Assembly: GCF_005239225.2 (NCBI RefSeq)
Contig: NC_133300.1
Location: 2,757,875 to 2,821,874, forward strand
Direction of reading: 5' to 3'
Origin: Populus alba
Taxonomy: Eukaryota; Streptophyta; Magnoliopsida; Malpighiales; Salicaceae
DNA: 64,000 nucleotides
Shown here: one piece after another, positions 35,195 to 47,700 of the stretch
How positions within the stretch are numbered: position 1 is the first letter of the stretch
How the letters are laid out: every line of letters starts with the position of its first letter
Notes under the pieces: generated by a model
The model's input: the letters and a program-made list of their open reading frames with translations, nothing else
What the model was told of the DNA's origin: nothing
The model's database searches: none
Translations under genes and position numbers: made by a program

Positions 35195-35206
35195 TGGTAT
35201 CAGAGC
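35195..35206 (+). other. Primer-binding site
   Basis: TGGTATCAGAGC, the usual initiator-methionine tRNA complement in plant Copia elements, directly abuts the LTR. Confidence 0.9.
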
Positions 35207-35343
35207 AGTAACGAAATCCTTCTTCACGCTTCTGGTTTATTGTTCGGTCGTCTCCTCCAGCCGTTACTCTCCTCTTCTTCTGTCTACATTCAGCCCTTCC
35301 TTCCTCACTTACGTGGTTGTCTGCTTCTGCCTCTCTATTTACA

Positions 35344-38300
35344 ATGGACAACCACAACCAGGAACTTCAACACGGTGCTGTTGTTGCACCAATATCTCAA
35401 TCCTCTTTAGCGGCTGCCTCTGCCAGCATAGTTCCTATGAACTCCTCTCTAGATATCATGAACAAGTCTGCCATCATTCCTCTTTCTAATACGCAGCAGG
35501 TAATCTCCTTACGCCTCTCCAATACCAACTTCTTGTATTGGAGGCTGCAGATGAAACCATTTCTCTTGGGCCAAGGTGTATACTCCTTTGTTGATGGCAC
35601 CTCCCCATGTCCTCCCTCTCATCTTATATCTACTGCCACATCCTTACCATCGGTCAATCCCTCATTTTTATTATGGAAACAACAAGATAACTTAATCATG
35701 AGTGCTCTATTATCCTCGCTCTCCACAGAAGTTCTACATCTAGTTGTGGATTGTAAAACTTCTCAAGAAATCTGGACAACGCTGGAAACTTCCCTTGCTT
35801 CCCCTTCAAACTCACGGATTATGCAACTCCATGGTGCATTCCAAGATTTACGACAGCATGATGACTCTGCCAGCACTTATTTGCAGAAGGCTAAGGCCTT
35901 ATTTGATGAACTTGCAGCTGCTGGTAGACCAATCTCCATGGCTGAATTTAATTTGTATGTGTTTCGGGGGTTACGTAGTGATTTTAAGGATCTGGTAACT
36001 AGCCTGTCCACTAAGGCTGATCCCATCTCTTATACAGACCTCCATAGCCATCTCCTCACACATGAATTTCTTCATAAAGCATCACTTCATCCTGCTGTCA
36101 CGGCTCCTCTGTTACCAACTCCATCACAGCAGCCATCTGCATTTTTTGGGCAGCGTCAGTTTGGTTCTAGTACTGGAAGAAGGGGCCGGTTTCGTGGGGG
36201 TTGGAGACAGAGTAATCGTAGCTACAATCGTGGGAATCATGGCTATAGTTTAGACTCAAACTTCAGCACTAATAGTTATGGTTCAGGTCCGAAATTTGGA
36301 CAGCAGCAAAACCGGTTTTCATCTGGCTCTGGTCAGCAGTTTGGACAACAAGGAAACCGTTCGGGAGGCTATAATCGAACTACAAAATGTCAGCTGTGTT
36401 ATGACTATGGACATACTGCCCAGCAGTGCTCTCAATTGGCTACTCATAATCTACAAGCTAATGCCAATTTAGCATTTAATACTGCTCCTATAACTGCTCC
36501 TGTTACTTGGTTTCCTGATACAGGTGCAAATCATCATGTGACACCGGACCTTGCGAGTATGACGAGCTCAGAACCTTATTGTGGTAATGATAATTTACAT
36601 GTTGGCGATGGTAAGGGCCTCACTATTTCTAATATTGCTCACTCTAAAATTCGTTCACCCAAACGCACATTTACCTTATCCAATATTTTACATGTGCCTC
36701 ACATTAAAAAACCTCTACTTTCTGTTCAAAAGTTTTGTCTTGAGAATAATGTGTTTTTTGAATTTCATCCATTTTTATTTTATGTTAAGGACCTCATGAC
36801 AAAGGAGGTGCTTCTTTCCGGTCAGAGTAGAGATGGTCTATATATTTTATCTGCGTCGTCTGCAACGTCGTTGCCTCAAGTTTTCTCGTCTACATGTGTC
36901 TCTACTTCCACTGATGTCTGGCATCGTCGGCTTGGACATCCCAGTCCACGCATTTTGAATTTTCTAGTGTCAACTAAACAGGTGTCCTGTACGTCAAAAC
37001 AATTTAATTTTAATTGTCAAGCATGCCCTTTAGGAAAATCTTCTCGTTTGACTTTAAAAACTACAGGTCATCAAACTCAAGCTCCTCTTGATCTAATTTT
37101 TAGTGATGTTTGGGGTCCTTCCCCTATGTTTTCGTCTGATGGTTTTCGCTATTTTGTTATCTTTGTGGATGCCCATACCAAATTTATCTGGTTTTATCCT
37201 TTGGTTGCAAAATCTGATGTGTTTGCTATATTTCAACAATTTCAGTCCCTCGTTGAGCGCCAATTTTCTTTAAAAATTAAGTCTGTTCAAACAGATTGGG
37301 GTGGTGAATATCGCAAACTCAATACATATTTTAAAACCATTGGTATTCATCATCGTGTTATTTGTCCGCATACTCATGAACAAAATGGAATGGTTGAACG
37401 TCGTCATCGACATATTGTTGAAACTGGGCTCACTCTTCTTGGCCAATGTAAAGCTCCCTTAAAATACTGGAGTTATGCGTTTGAAAGTTCAGTATATTTG
37501 ATTAATCGCATGCCCACTGTTGTTCTTAATCATAAAACACCATTTGAATGTCTTTTAAAAACAACTCCTGATTATGCTTTCCTCCGTACTTTCGGGTGTC
37601 TTTCCTTTCCATTCCTTCGTCCGTACAATGCTCATAAGTTAGATTTTCACTCATCCCCTTGTGTCTTTCTAGGTTATAGCAATTCTCATTTAGGATATCG
37701 ATGTCTTGATTTGTCGTCAAACCGTATTTATCTTGCTCGTCATGTTCGTTTTCATGAAACTGTTTTTCCTTTTGACAAAACTGAACAGATTGTAGATTCA
37801 CCCATACAACCTCCTGCTGCTACTTTACAGCCCATCCCATCATTTTATCCAAACACTCACCCGACACCCCCTGCACATAACACAACCCTTTGGGCACCCT
37901 TACCATTACCTGCATATCACTGTCATGATCATTCCTCAGGTACAGGTTCAGATTTGCCGTTCTCTCTTGCTGGCTCATCTGCCGTCTCTCCTGTTGTTCC
38001 CACCAGTAGTGAACAAAATGTTGCGGTCACCCCTGTTGGTTCACCTATCAGCTCACCTATTGTTTCCTCTTCTCAGCTTGGCCCTGTATTGAGCTCCTCA
38101 TCGCCAGGTTCTTCATCTATTTCCTCTCCTGGACTTAATTTATGTGTTGATCTGTCTCAATTCTCCCTTCAGCAAGCTACAGCCAGTGAGTCTGCCACTC
38201 CCCCTCCTACTGCCCGCACCCATTCCATGATACTTCGCCCACGTGTATCCAAGACAGCAAATTTTAGTGTCTCCCCTGCCTCTCGGGTAGTTTCTCTACC

Positions 38301-39843
38301 ACAACAGGAACCACTTTCTTTCAAGGATGCCAACCGATACATTATTTGGCATAATGCTATGACAGAGGAAATCAAGGCACTTCATGGTAATCACACTTGG
38401 TCACTAGTGCCCTTACATCCATCCATGAATGTGGTAGGCAGTAGGTGGGTTTATAAGATTAAGCGGCACGCCGATGGTCGAGTTGACAGATATAAAGCAC
38501 GATTGGTTGCCCGCGGTTTCACGCAGCAAGAGGGGATTGATTACTTGGAGACATTTAGTCCAGTGGTTAAGCCTACCACGGTTAGACTTGTGATCACGAT
38601 TGCTGTCACACATGGTTGGAAAATTCATCAGTTAGATGTCCATAATGCCTTCCTAAACGGCATTCTTCAGGAAGAAGTTTACATGGCACAACCACCTGGT
38701 TTTGTTGATCCTGCACTTCCATCTTATGTGTGTCGTCTTCATAAATCTCTGTATGGTTTGAAACAAGCCCCTCGAGCATGGTACAATCGGTTAAGTGAGT
38801 TTCTCATCTCCATTGGATTTCAGGCATCCAAGGTTGATACTTCTTTGTTTATTCTCTTCTTCGATGGTGCAATGATCTATCTGCTTGTGTATGTTGATGA
38901 TATTCTATTAACTGGGAGTGACTCGGTCTTGCTCCAACGACTGATTACTTTGTTGAGTTCAGAGTTTAAGCTTCGGGACTTAGGGTCAGCTCACTTCTTC
39001 CTAGGAATAGAAGTTAAATCGACTTCTATGGGTCTTTTACTCAGTCAACACAAGTATACACTAGACATTATCCAACGAGCAGGTATGACTTCTTGCAAAC
39101 CAGTTGATACTCCGATGTCTTCCTCGTCTAAATTGGGATCCGTGCCTGGCACTCTCCACTCTACCCCAACACGGTATAGACAGATTGTTGGTGCTCTGCA
39201 GTACCTTACTTTCACTAGACCTGACATTTGCTATGCAGTAAACAAGGTATGTCAGTTTATGCATGCTCCTACTGAGGACCATTGGGCGGCAGTTAAACGC
39301 ATCCTACGTTACCTTCAGGCTACAGCCTCCTATGGTCTTCATATTACTCGAGACTCCTCCTTGTCTCTTCATGGCTTTACTGATGCTGATTGGGCTGGTA
39401 GTATTGACGATCGAAAATCGACAGGTGGTTATCTTGTGTACCTTGGTTCCACTCCTATTTCCTGGAAATCTGGAAAGCAACGCACTGTTGCTCGATCCTC
39501 TACAGAAGCTGAATACAAAGCCTTAGCTGATGGTACTGCTGAAATCTTATGGATTCGCTCTTTATTGTCAGAACTACGACTTCCATTTTCACCCAGCACT
39601 ACGTTATGGTGTGATAATTTAGGGGCCACTTTCCTGTCAGCCAATCCAGTGTTTCACGCACGTACTAAACATGTTGAAGTTGATTATCACTTCGTTCGTG
39701 ATCGCGTTGCTAAGAAAGAAATTCAGGTACAATTCATTTCTTCTCAGGATCAACTAGCTGATGTTCTTACCAAGCCTCTCCCTCTAGTTTCGTTTGGTTT
39801 CTTTCGATCCAAGCTTCGGGTGGAGTCTCCACCTTCAGCTTGA
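35344..39843 (+). CDS. Copia gag-pol polyprotein, intact
   Basis: One uninterrupted frame of 1499 aa from the first ATG (35344, MDNHNQELQ) to TGA just before the 3' LTR. In order it has a gag domain (about 50-260) and a Gly/Gln/Arg-rich linker. The CCHC knuckle is C349-X2-C352-X4-H357-X4-C362, and the aspartic protease site DTGA starts at 392. The integrase follows, with an HHCC zinc region near WHRRLGHP and a catalytic core with SDVWGP, QTDWGGEY and NGMVERRHRH. Reverse transcriptase has YVDD (Asp1185-Asp1186), and RNase H has DADWAG (Asp1347) and SSTEAEY. Integrase before reverse transcriptase is the Copia order. All catalytic residues I checked are present, so the element may be competent to move. 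It lies on the same strand as gene B. Confidence 0.95.
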   Translation: MDNHNQELQHGAVVAPISQSSLAAASASIVPMNSSLDIMNKSAIIPLSNTQQVISLRLSNTNFLYWRLQMKPFLLGQGVYSFVDGTSPCPPSHLISTATSLPSVNPSFLLWKQQDNLIMSALLSSLSTEVLHLVVDCKTSQEIWTTLETSLASPSNSRIMQLHGAFQDLRQHDDSASTYLQKAKALFDELAAAGRPISMAEFNLYVFRGLRSDFKDLVTSLSTKADPISYTDLHSHLLTHEFLHKASLHPAVTAPLLPTPSQQPSAFFGQRQFGSSTGRRGRFRGGWRQSNRSYNRGNHGYSLDSNFSTNSYGSGPKFGQQQNRFSSGSGQQFGQQGNRSGGYNRTTKCQLCYDYGHTAQQCSQLATHNLQANANLAFNTAPITAPVTWFPDTGANHHVTPDLASMTSSEPYCGNDNLHVGDGKGLTISNIAHSKIRSPKRTFTLSNILHVPHIKKPLLSVQKFCLENNVFFEFHPFLFYVKDLMTKEVLLSGQSRDGLYILSASSATSLPQVFSSTCVSTSTDVWHRRLGHPSPRILNFLVSTKQVSCTSKQFNFNCQACPLGKSSRLTLKTTGHQTQAPLDLIFSDVWGPSPMFSSDGFRYFVIFVDAHTKFIWFYPLVAKSDVFAIFQQFQSLVERQFSLKIKSVQTDWGGEYRKLNTYFKTIGIHHRVICPHTHEQNGMVERRHRHIVETGLTLLGQCKAPLKYWSYAFESSVYLINRMPTVVLNHKTPFECLLKTTPDYAFLRTFGCLSFPFLRPYNAHKLDFHSSPCVFLGYSNSHLGYRCLDLSSNRIYLARHVRFHETVFPFDKTEQIVDSPIQPPAATLQPIPSFYPNTHPTPPAHNTTLWAPLPLPAYHCHDHSSGTGSDLPFSLAGSSAVSPVVPTSSEQNVAVTPVGSPISSPIVSSSQLGPVLSSSSPGSSSISSPGLNLCVDLSQFSLQQATASESATPPPTARTHSMILRPRVSKTANFSVSPASRVVSLPQQEPLSFKDANRYIIWHNAMTEEIKALHGNHTWSLVPLHPSMNVVGSRWVYKIKRHADGRVDRYKARLVARGFTQQEGIDYLETFSPVVKPTTVRLVITIAVTHGWKIHQLDVHNAFLNGILQEEVYMAQPPGFVDPALPSYVCRLHKSLYGLKQAPRAWYNRLSEFLISIGFQASKVDTSLFILFFDGAMIYLLVYVDDILLTGSDSVLLQRLITLLSSEFKLRDLGSAHFFLGIEVKSTSMGLLLSQHKYTLDIIQRAGMTSCKPVDTPMSSSSKLGSVPGTLHSTPTRYRQIVGALQYLTFTRPDICYAVNKVCQFMHAPTEDHWAAVKRILRYLQATASYGLHITRDSSLSLHGFTDADWAGSIDDRKSTGGYLVYLGSTPISWKSGKQRTVARSSTEAEYKALADGTAEILWIRSLLSELRLPFSPSTTLWCDNLGATFLSANPVFHARTKHVEVDYHFVRDRVAKKEIQVQFISSQDQLADVLTKPLPLVSFGFFRSKLRVESPPSA

Positions 39844-39850
39844 CGGGGCA

Positions 39851-40028
39851 TATTATGGAAAGAGTCCTATATATATGTAAATACCTAGTATAGGAATAAT
39901 TATCATGTATAGTACATTCCACCCTTGTATTGTATACAACCCTAATGTTATAAATATTAAGGAAGGGCTGCTGTGATTTGCAGCCAAGCATAATATACAT
40001 TAATTCAATCTTGCTACAGAACTTAACT
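39851..40028 (+). repeat. 3' LTR of the young Copia
   Basis: 178 bp, identical to the 5' LTR by reading both in full. Confidence 0.95.
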
Positions 40029-41456
40029 GAATTAATCACTGAATGGATGGCACAATGGTTTTTAGTCCAGCCCAGAGGCGTTGAGGAGATGGAAGATATA
40101 GGTGAAAAATAATTTGATGATCTTGTCTCCAGGTCACTTTTCCAGCACTCACTTGAATATTCATGCTCGTTTCCATCATATTTTTTCAGCATGCATGACA
40201 TCATAAGTGATTTAGCTGAATACGCGTCAGGAGAATTTTGCTTTAAGCTTGGTATTAATGAATCGGGCTCTGTGTTGGAGGGTGAACATTCATGCTCGTT
40301 TCCAGAAAGGACTCGTTATTTATCAATCCCTTTAGCGGCAGCATATGGCGGAGGACTTCGGATATTTCGTAGCATTCATGGAGTCCAACATTTGCGCACC
40401 TTGTTTCCACTTTATACTTTAAGGAAAGTTGATATTGAGGCACTGAATGACATCTTGCCAAATCTTAAGCGCTTGCAAATGCTATCTTTATTTTATCTAC
40501 AAGATGTTTCTTCTCAGTTGCTCAATTCCATTGGCAACTTGAAACATTTGCGGCACTTGGACCTTTCTTCCACCGCAATTGAAAGGTTACCTGAAAATGT
40601 GTGCACCTTGTACTATTTGCAAAGTTTATTGTTGAATGGGTGCCGGCATCTCATGGAGTTGCCATCCAACATTTCCAACTTGGTCAACTTACAACATCTT
40701 AACATTGAAGCGACAAATTTGAAAGAGATGCCACCAAAAATGGGGAAACTCACAAAGCTTCGAATTTTGGAATCTTACATCGTCGGAAAAGAGAGTGGGT
40801 CTAGCATGAAAGAGCTGGGCAAGCTCTCACATATAAGGAAAACACTTTCTATTCGGAATCTCAGAGATGTTGCAAATGCTCAAGATGCTTTGGATGCCGA
40901 TTTGAAGGGTAAGAAGAAGATTGAGGAGTTGGGGTTGATGTGGGATGGCAATACGGATGACACGCGGCACGAGAGAGAAGTACTTGAGAGATTGGAGCCT
41001 TCTGAAAATGTGAAACAGCTTTTCATTCTTGGTTACGGGGGTACAACGTTTCCAGGCTGGCTTGGAAACTCTTCTTTCTTAAATATGGTACAGTTGACAC
41101 TTTCTGGATGTAAGAACTGCATCCTCTTGCCACCATTGGGGCAGCTGCAATCTCTTGAAGAGCTCTATATTAAAGGATTTGATGATGTCGTGGCAGTTGG
41201 TCCCGAGTTCTATGGAAGTGACCCTTCGATGGAGAATCCATTTAAATCCCTCAAAATATTAAAGTTCAAGGGGATGAAAAAATGGCAGGAATGGAAAACA
41301 GATGTAGCTGGTGCTTTCCCTCATCTTGCAGAGCTCTTCATAGCAGGCTGTCCCGAGTTAACAAGTGCCGTGCCTCGTCACCTTCCTTGTTTATTGAGGC
41401 TTTCTATTGAAGAATGTCCGCAGCTTGAGGAAGGAATTTGGATGCGTGTAGAAAAT

Positions 41457-42387
41457 TCATTCATGAAACACTTTCCGGTCAACAGAAAATACTTTCCGGT
41501 CAACAGAAAACACTTTCCAGTCAATTTCAGTTAAAAAAAAATTTGACTTGGTTTTCAGGAAAGTGTTTTCCTTTTAGCTGTGTTTGTTTTCCGGAAAGTG
41601 GTTTCCGGGAAATCACTTTCCAAACTTTCTTGTGTTTGTTTGTCAATAGGAAAGTTGATCAATGGAAAACACTTTCCAGTAAAAGAAAAATTTGGCTTGG
41701 TTTTCAGGAAAGTGTTTTCCTGAAAAATTTGGGGGGAAAACGCTTTCCGGAAGTTGTGAAAAATTTAGAAATGTTATTATTTGCTGATTATATCAAATTT
41801 GATCCTCAAACTTTTGATTGTTGTATATATTTTGTTTTGAATATTTATTTTTCAATTTCATCTCTTAAAATTTTATTTTTATATTAATTTTGGTCCTTAT
41901 TTTTATAATTGCTATTTGCTTTTTCCTTATCATATTTTTATTGAAATTTTTTATCTATCAAATTTGGTCCTTATTATTTTGATTGTTACTTATTTTATTT
42001 GAAATAATTTATGAAATGTTGATTATTATTATTTTAATTTCTTCATCTTTTTTTTTTAATTTTTTAGATCTGATCTATATTATTTTGATTATTATTTATT
42101 TTATTTGAGATAATTTATGAAATTATATATATTTTTTTAATTTCATTCTCATTCAACTTTTTAATTTGTAAGATTTGTTCCTCATTATTTTAATAAACTT
42201 GAGAAAAATAAAATATTAATAAGTTATTTTCCAACTTATTTTCCATGACATAACCAAACACTGTAAAGTGTTTTCTAACTCATTTTTCATTACACTACCA
42301 AACATCGGAAAATACTTTCTCGGAATTCACTTTACCGGAATTCACTTTCCAAAAGGAAACTACTCTCCAGCAAACAAACGGAGCCTT
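41457..42387. mobile_element. TIR element, copy 2, truncating gene B
   Basis: The main body, 41577-42387, has ends 'gctgtgtttgttttccggaa' and, as complement, 'gctccgtttgtttgctggag'. It aligns with 6884-7689. The stretch 41457-41576 is extra element-like sequence, including 2.7 copies of a 21-bp unit 'cactttccggtcaacagaaa' plus 'a', which read in frame as HFPVNRK. The 3' half of the CNL LRR is absent beyond it. Confidence 0.65.
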
Positions 42388-44589
42388 AAGTGAAAGTAAA
42401 AATAAATTTTATTATTAAAATTATATTTTTTAATATTTTATGGAATATAATTTATTTATAATTGAATCTAAATCTAAATTTAATATTGTAACAACCCCTC
42501 AACTGGGATAAAATAACAATCTCATGTCAACTGAAAAATAAAGTAATTAATTTTTTTCTAAGTCAACCATATGAACATGGACATGTGATTTAGATAATTT
42601 TTAGATAATTTTATCGAAAGGAAAGCAAAAATAAAACACAAAAACTAATTTCATAAAAATTAATTATTGAAGAATAATTTTTTTTAAATATAATTTCTCT
42701 CATGAAAAAACCAAAATCAATATGTGCAAACCTTTAAAAAAAAAAAAAGATAAGTGATGAAATCTTTTAAAAAACCAATAAAATAAAGATTAAATTCATT
42801 ATTAAAAAAATAGAAATCAAATAATGAGGAATAAAATCAAAATAATATCTAATTAGTTGAAGGATTTAAAAATATCAAAAGAAATGGTTTTTGATATAAA
42901 AATAAAATAAAATAAAATGATTAGAGACAAATAGCTATAAATACTATTTTTATAAAATAAAAATAAAAAAATCAATAAAAAAAAATAAAAACTATATGTA
43001 TTATAAGTGTTATCCGCACATATCAACCATTGGTTCCAAACGAAACCAGAAAATAAAAAACTAGACACTTGCAGTCATTAGGTCCAGACCTGCCTGAAAG
43101 GCAGAAAGAACTGCATGTGCATTTACAATACCATGCCACAACCAAATCAATTGTACAAAAAACATCCTTTATTCATTATTAAAGGTCTTCTCGTTAACAA
43201 AACAGAAAAAACAAAGTGAAAAAAAAAAGAGAGAGATTGGTTTCAATTGCAAATGCATAAGCAAAAAGTAATCAGATATGGAAACCATAAAGAGAGCAAC
43301 GAAAGGACAAAAAATGATCAAAAAACCCTTACCTTCGCCTCATGTGTTCTCCATCGGTTTGTTCAAGAAAAAAAGAGACAAGAACTGCAGCATCACCACC
43401 TCCATCCTCTCTTAGTAGCTTTTTCTTCTCTAATGTGCCTACCTTTTCGGTTCTCACAAGTTCTATGCCTCCTCTCCCTCTTCTAAATCATGACTACAAG
43501 TGAAGAAAACAATTCTAATCCCACCCAAAAACAATGCTCTAATACCAAATTCGATACGGGACAAAAAAATTTGAAGTTAAAGAAGAGAGAAAAGAAAAGG
43601 AAGCCAGTGAAAAAGAAGAAAACGCTAATAAATACTACAACTCTATGTAGAACAAGCAATTAAGTTTATAATCCACTAAAATAAAATAATTAATAATAAT
43701 TAAATCAAACCCAACAAATAATGTTTAAATAATAAATTTCAACTAAAAATTCAAATAAATTAAATTAAAACATAAGCTAAAACTCAATCTTTTAATGATT
43801 TGAGCTACCTTCCATCATTTATGATCATATAAAAACATAAATAGTGTTTCAAATTTATATCCCCTCTTTTTTTTTTTGGTTGGAAACAAAAGGAGGTGCA
43901 TATGTTTTTGTTAGGCAAAAATAAAACATATTTCCTGCCCTAAAAAAAAAAAAGTTGCACATTCAGCCTTTTAACCTTTAAGAAGTGAAAAGAAATTGTA
44001 GAAGCAGACACCAGGATTATCCAAAATGCTATATTTGATCCCCGGTCCAAGCAACAGATCCAGAGCTATGAGAGCTATTACGGAGATCTTGTCCACTTCT
44101 TTAGCCTTCCTTCCTTCTCCCACTTTTCTAGCTATTTTTTCCTACTTCTTTCTACAAGCTTCAGATTCATCTATTGTATAGAGAATTTGAGTCTAGTTTT
44201 TTTAACAGTTCATAACCCTCGATCCATTTTGTGAATTTTCAAGATGATGTTGTTATAATTTCAAAAAACTATTTGCATGCACATAGTTACAGAAAATTTA
44301 TCTATCATCGATAATTAAATAATGTTTTTATCTCTTTCTAAAAACATTTAACCATTTAATTTATAAATACACAAAACATGTTTAAAAGCCAACTTTCACA
44401 CCCTAAAATCAACACTTGTAATCATTGCTTCTATAATAATTCATCCCTATTTCTCAAATTTATACTAATGCTGCCTAAGATTAATATTAGAGATGCAGTG
44501 TGTTTGTTAATGTAGTCCATAAGCTTTTGCAAAATCACGTTTGGGTTGGAGAAGTGCATTTGCAAAATTACGTTTGGGTTGGAGGAATG
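42388..44589. other. Intergenic, no gene seen
   Basis: AT-rich. A sequence close to a Met-tRNA primer site complement (gctctaatacca, 43536-43547) hints at an old minus-strand LTR element, but no LTR pair was found. Bases 44005-44090 match the CNL 3'-UTR segment ('atccaaaatgctatatttga', 'aagcaacagatccagagc'). A small tandem of 'acgtttgggttggag' lies at 44538 and 44571. Confidence 0.45.
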
Positions 44590-44718
44590 CTTTTGTTAAT
44601 AAGTAAAAACCATCAAAATATAATTAAAAAAAGACATTAATTCGAAGTTTTTATATACAAAACATACTCTGAAAATCACTTTCAAATACAATGTACGAAA
44701 GCATATTGTCGAAAGGCG

Positions 44719-47700
44719 TGAAAGACAGTAATATTTATATAAAAATGCAATAGAAATGAAGAAAGATCAAAGAGTGAAAAGAACGAAGAATGGAGAATAA
44801 ATGAATCTGTTATACAGAGAAGCAGAAGATGAAATTCATGCACTATTATATTACTTACTTTTGCTTAATGTTTACATACCTTATTCTCAGTTTATTTATG
44901 CAGTATTGGAAGATACTATACGAAGAATATTCTTCCGTTTACACTCAGTATTCATGCTAACAGATTCTCCTTTGTAACAAATAATACTAACAGCATTGTA
45001 ACAATATTAATTGCTAATCTTCTGACACTTGGCATCATTAGGACCATTTATATCTTTACATGCCCCCTCAATCATAGGCTGGGAGGAGCCAAGCATGAGA
45101 TTGGAACAATGATGCTGAAATAAAGAGATGGAAAGGCCTTTGGTGAGGATATTAGCAAATTGATCACTAGAGGAGACATGTTGAACCAGTAAATCACCCA
45201 TGATAACCTGCTCTCTCACAAAATGATAATCGATCTGAAGATGTTTCATCCTGGAATGGAACACTGGATTAGAAGCAAGGGAGATAGCAGAAATATTATA
45301 ACATTGAATTAAAGGTGGCAGAAGTAAAGGAATATGAATGTCACAAAGCAGTTGACGAATCCAGGCAAGCTCTGCAGCAGTGATAGCGAGAGCGCGATAT
45401 TCAGCCTTCGTAGACGAACGAGAAACAGTATATTGTTTCTTAGAAGACCAAGAAATAGGACTGGAACCAAAATACACAAGAGAACCAGAGACAGACTAGC
45501 GGTCATTAGGATCTCCAGCCTAGTCGGCATCACTATAGGCCTACAAATGAAGAGGACCAGGATGAAAGTGAAGGCCAATATGTAGGGTACCTTTGAGATA
45601 TCGCAAAATACGTTTGACTGCGACAACATGAGAAACCATTGGATTATGCATGAACTGGCAAGCTTGATTCACCAAAAAGGCAATATCAGGCCTGGTGAAA
45701 GTGAGATACTGCAAGGCTCCCACAATGCTCCTGTATTGCTACGGATTAGAATAGGGTTGGCCATCATCCTTGAGCAAGTGATGATGAGGAAGACAAGGAG
45801 TAGCACAAGATTTTGAATTCTACAAATCAACCCTGGCAAGTAAGTCAGTGACATAGCTGGTTTGAGACACAAGTAAACCAGAAGGCAGATAGGAAATCTG
45901 CAGCCCTAAAAAATGATGCAATGGACCCAAATCTGTGAGGTCAAATTCTTGAGATAGAGCAGTAATAACAGATGAAAAAAGAAAGGAATGGCGCCAGTTA
46001 GAATGATATCGTCAACATAGAGGAGCAAAGCATCAGAGCACTGCCATGAGAAGAGTGCTGAACAAATTAAAGAGGAATCAGCAAGAGATGCTTGAAACCC
46101 CAAGCTGGGCAAAAAACTTGTGAACTGCTCATTCTAGGCACGAGGAGCCTGCTTAAGACCATACAAAGACTTCCTTAGCCTGTAAACAAAATCAGAGGAG
46201 TGCGCCTTACTAATAAAGCCCTGAGGTTGTGTCATATAAACCTCCTCATGAAGAATTCCATGCAAGAATGCATTTCTTCACATCAAGCTGCCGCAAGACC
46301 AATTAAAGTGAGCTGCAAGAGCAAGAACTAGGCGAACAATGGTGGGTTTTCACCACATGACTGAAGGTTTCTCCATAGTCAATACCCTCCTCTTGACTAA
46401 ACCCCTTAGCCACTAAGCGAGCCTTATGACGAGCCATAGAACCATCAACATGCTTCTTCAGCCGGTAGACCCACTTACAACCAATAAGATTTTCTGTCAG
46501 GTGGCAAAGCAACAAGGTCCCAAGTACCCTGGGCATGATAAGAGCCTCAATTTTCCTCCTGCATGGCTGATTGCCATTCAACAGTGGCAGAAGCAATCTT
46601 AAAGGAACGAGGTTCAACCCGAGAAAGATCAAGAGACCGAACAGTGGCAGAATAGGCCTTTTTCTTGGAAATGCCACTTTTAGACCTGGTAGTCATGGGA
46701 TGAATATTCATAGGGGAGAGAGTAAAAACAACACACAGTCGCTCAGGTGGAAATCAGGATCCACGGGGAGAGGAGAGGGCTGTGAAGATATACCAGTTGA
46801 CAAAGAAGGTAATGATACAGAAGGAGGAGAAACAAGAGGCAAAATAGACTTATGAAGAGAGACAGATTGGGAAGAAGGAGAGATATCAGGCATATGCAAA
46901 GAAGAAGATACGGTAGGCATAGGCACAAAAATATAAGGAAACAATGATTCATCAAAAAGGACATGGCGAGACACAAAGATGCGATTGGTATGAAGAGAAA
47001 AACAAATATACCCTTTATATTGGCCGGCATAGCCCAAAAAGATGCATGTGGAAGTTTTGGGCTGTAGTTTATGAGTGTTGTAAGGCCGAAGTAAAGGGAA
47101 ACAAGCACAACCAAAGATGCACAAGTGATGGATGACAGGGGAGGAACCATACAGCAAGGAAAAAAGAGATTGCAGCTGGAGAATTTGACAAGGCAATCTA
47201 TTAATCAAATAGATGGAAGTAGCACAAGCATGAAACCAGAATTTATAAGGTAGAATGGGCAGTTTGTAACAAAGTGATGGCGGTTTCCATAATATGTCGA
47301 TGCTTTCTCTCAGCAAGACCATTTTGTTTAGGGGTTATAGGGACATGACATTTGATGAACAATTGCCCTTGGTAAGAAATTTTTTGAAGTTTGTTGCTAA
47401 TATATTCACCACCTCCATTACTTTGAAAGACCCTAAGTGTAGCAGAAAATTGAGTAACTAAAAATGTATGGAAATGGACAAAAATAGAATAAACCTCTCC
47501 TTTATTGATCATTGGAAAAATCCAAGAGTACCGTGTACATTCATCAACAAAACTAACATAATATCTAAAGCCATCAATAGACATTACGGGTGTAGGGCCC
47601 CAAACATCACTATGTATGATTTCTAAAGGGTGAAGAGACTTAACTGTTGGATATGGAAAAGGAAGCTTAGTAATTTTGCCCTCTAAACAAGTGGTACAAA

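Larger units (their letters stand above)
35017..40028 (+). mobile_element. Full-length Ty1/copia retrotransposon, recent
   Basis: LTRs of 178 bp (35017-35194 and 39851-40028) look identical base for base. A 5-bp target duplication, gaatt, flanks it (35012-35016 and 40029-40033). The primer-binding site TGGTATCAGAGC (35195-35206) lies directly after the 5' LTR and fits initiator-Met tRNA. A purine-rich tract (gacggggca) precedes the 3' LTR. The LTR ends appear to be TATTATGG...TTAACT rather than TG...CA. Identical LTRs and an open polyprotein indicate very recent insertion. Confidence 0.95.
32890..41457 (+). pseudogene. CNL gene B, disrupted
   Basis: Exon 1 is 32890-33207 (106 codons, MALELIGGSILS start, EDILEEIDYEYL), the intron 33208-34015, and exon 2 starts at 34016. 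The P-loop GMGGIGKTT is intact. The codon for the kinase-2 tryptophan is TGA (34538-34540), so translation would end after 280 aa. Downstream the frame continues with RNBS-B, GLPLAAK and RNBS-D up to 35016. There a Copia element interrupts it, and it resumes at 40029. A second stop, TAA at 40110-40112, replaces a tyrosine codon. The MHD motif (40191) and several LRRs follow. At about 41457 the gene runs into a TIR element and never resumes. Gene B is more diverged from A than C is. It cannot make a full receptor; a CC plus P-loop fragment is conceivable. Confidence 0.93.

Noticed and set aside
43247..43486. 79-codon plus frame
   Set aside because: No domain, no conserved start context; it lies in likely transposon-derived sequence.
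43536..43547. Sequence resembling a Met-tRNA primer-site complement
   Set aside because: One mismatch to the standard motif and no LTR pair or internal coding region could be found, so no element is called.
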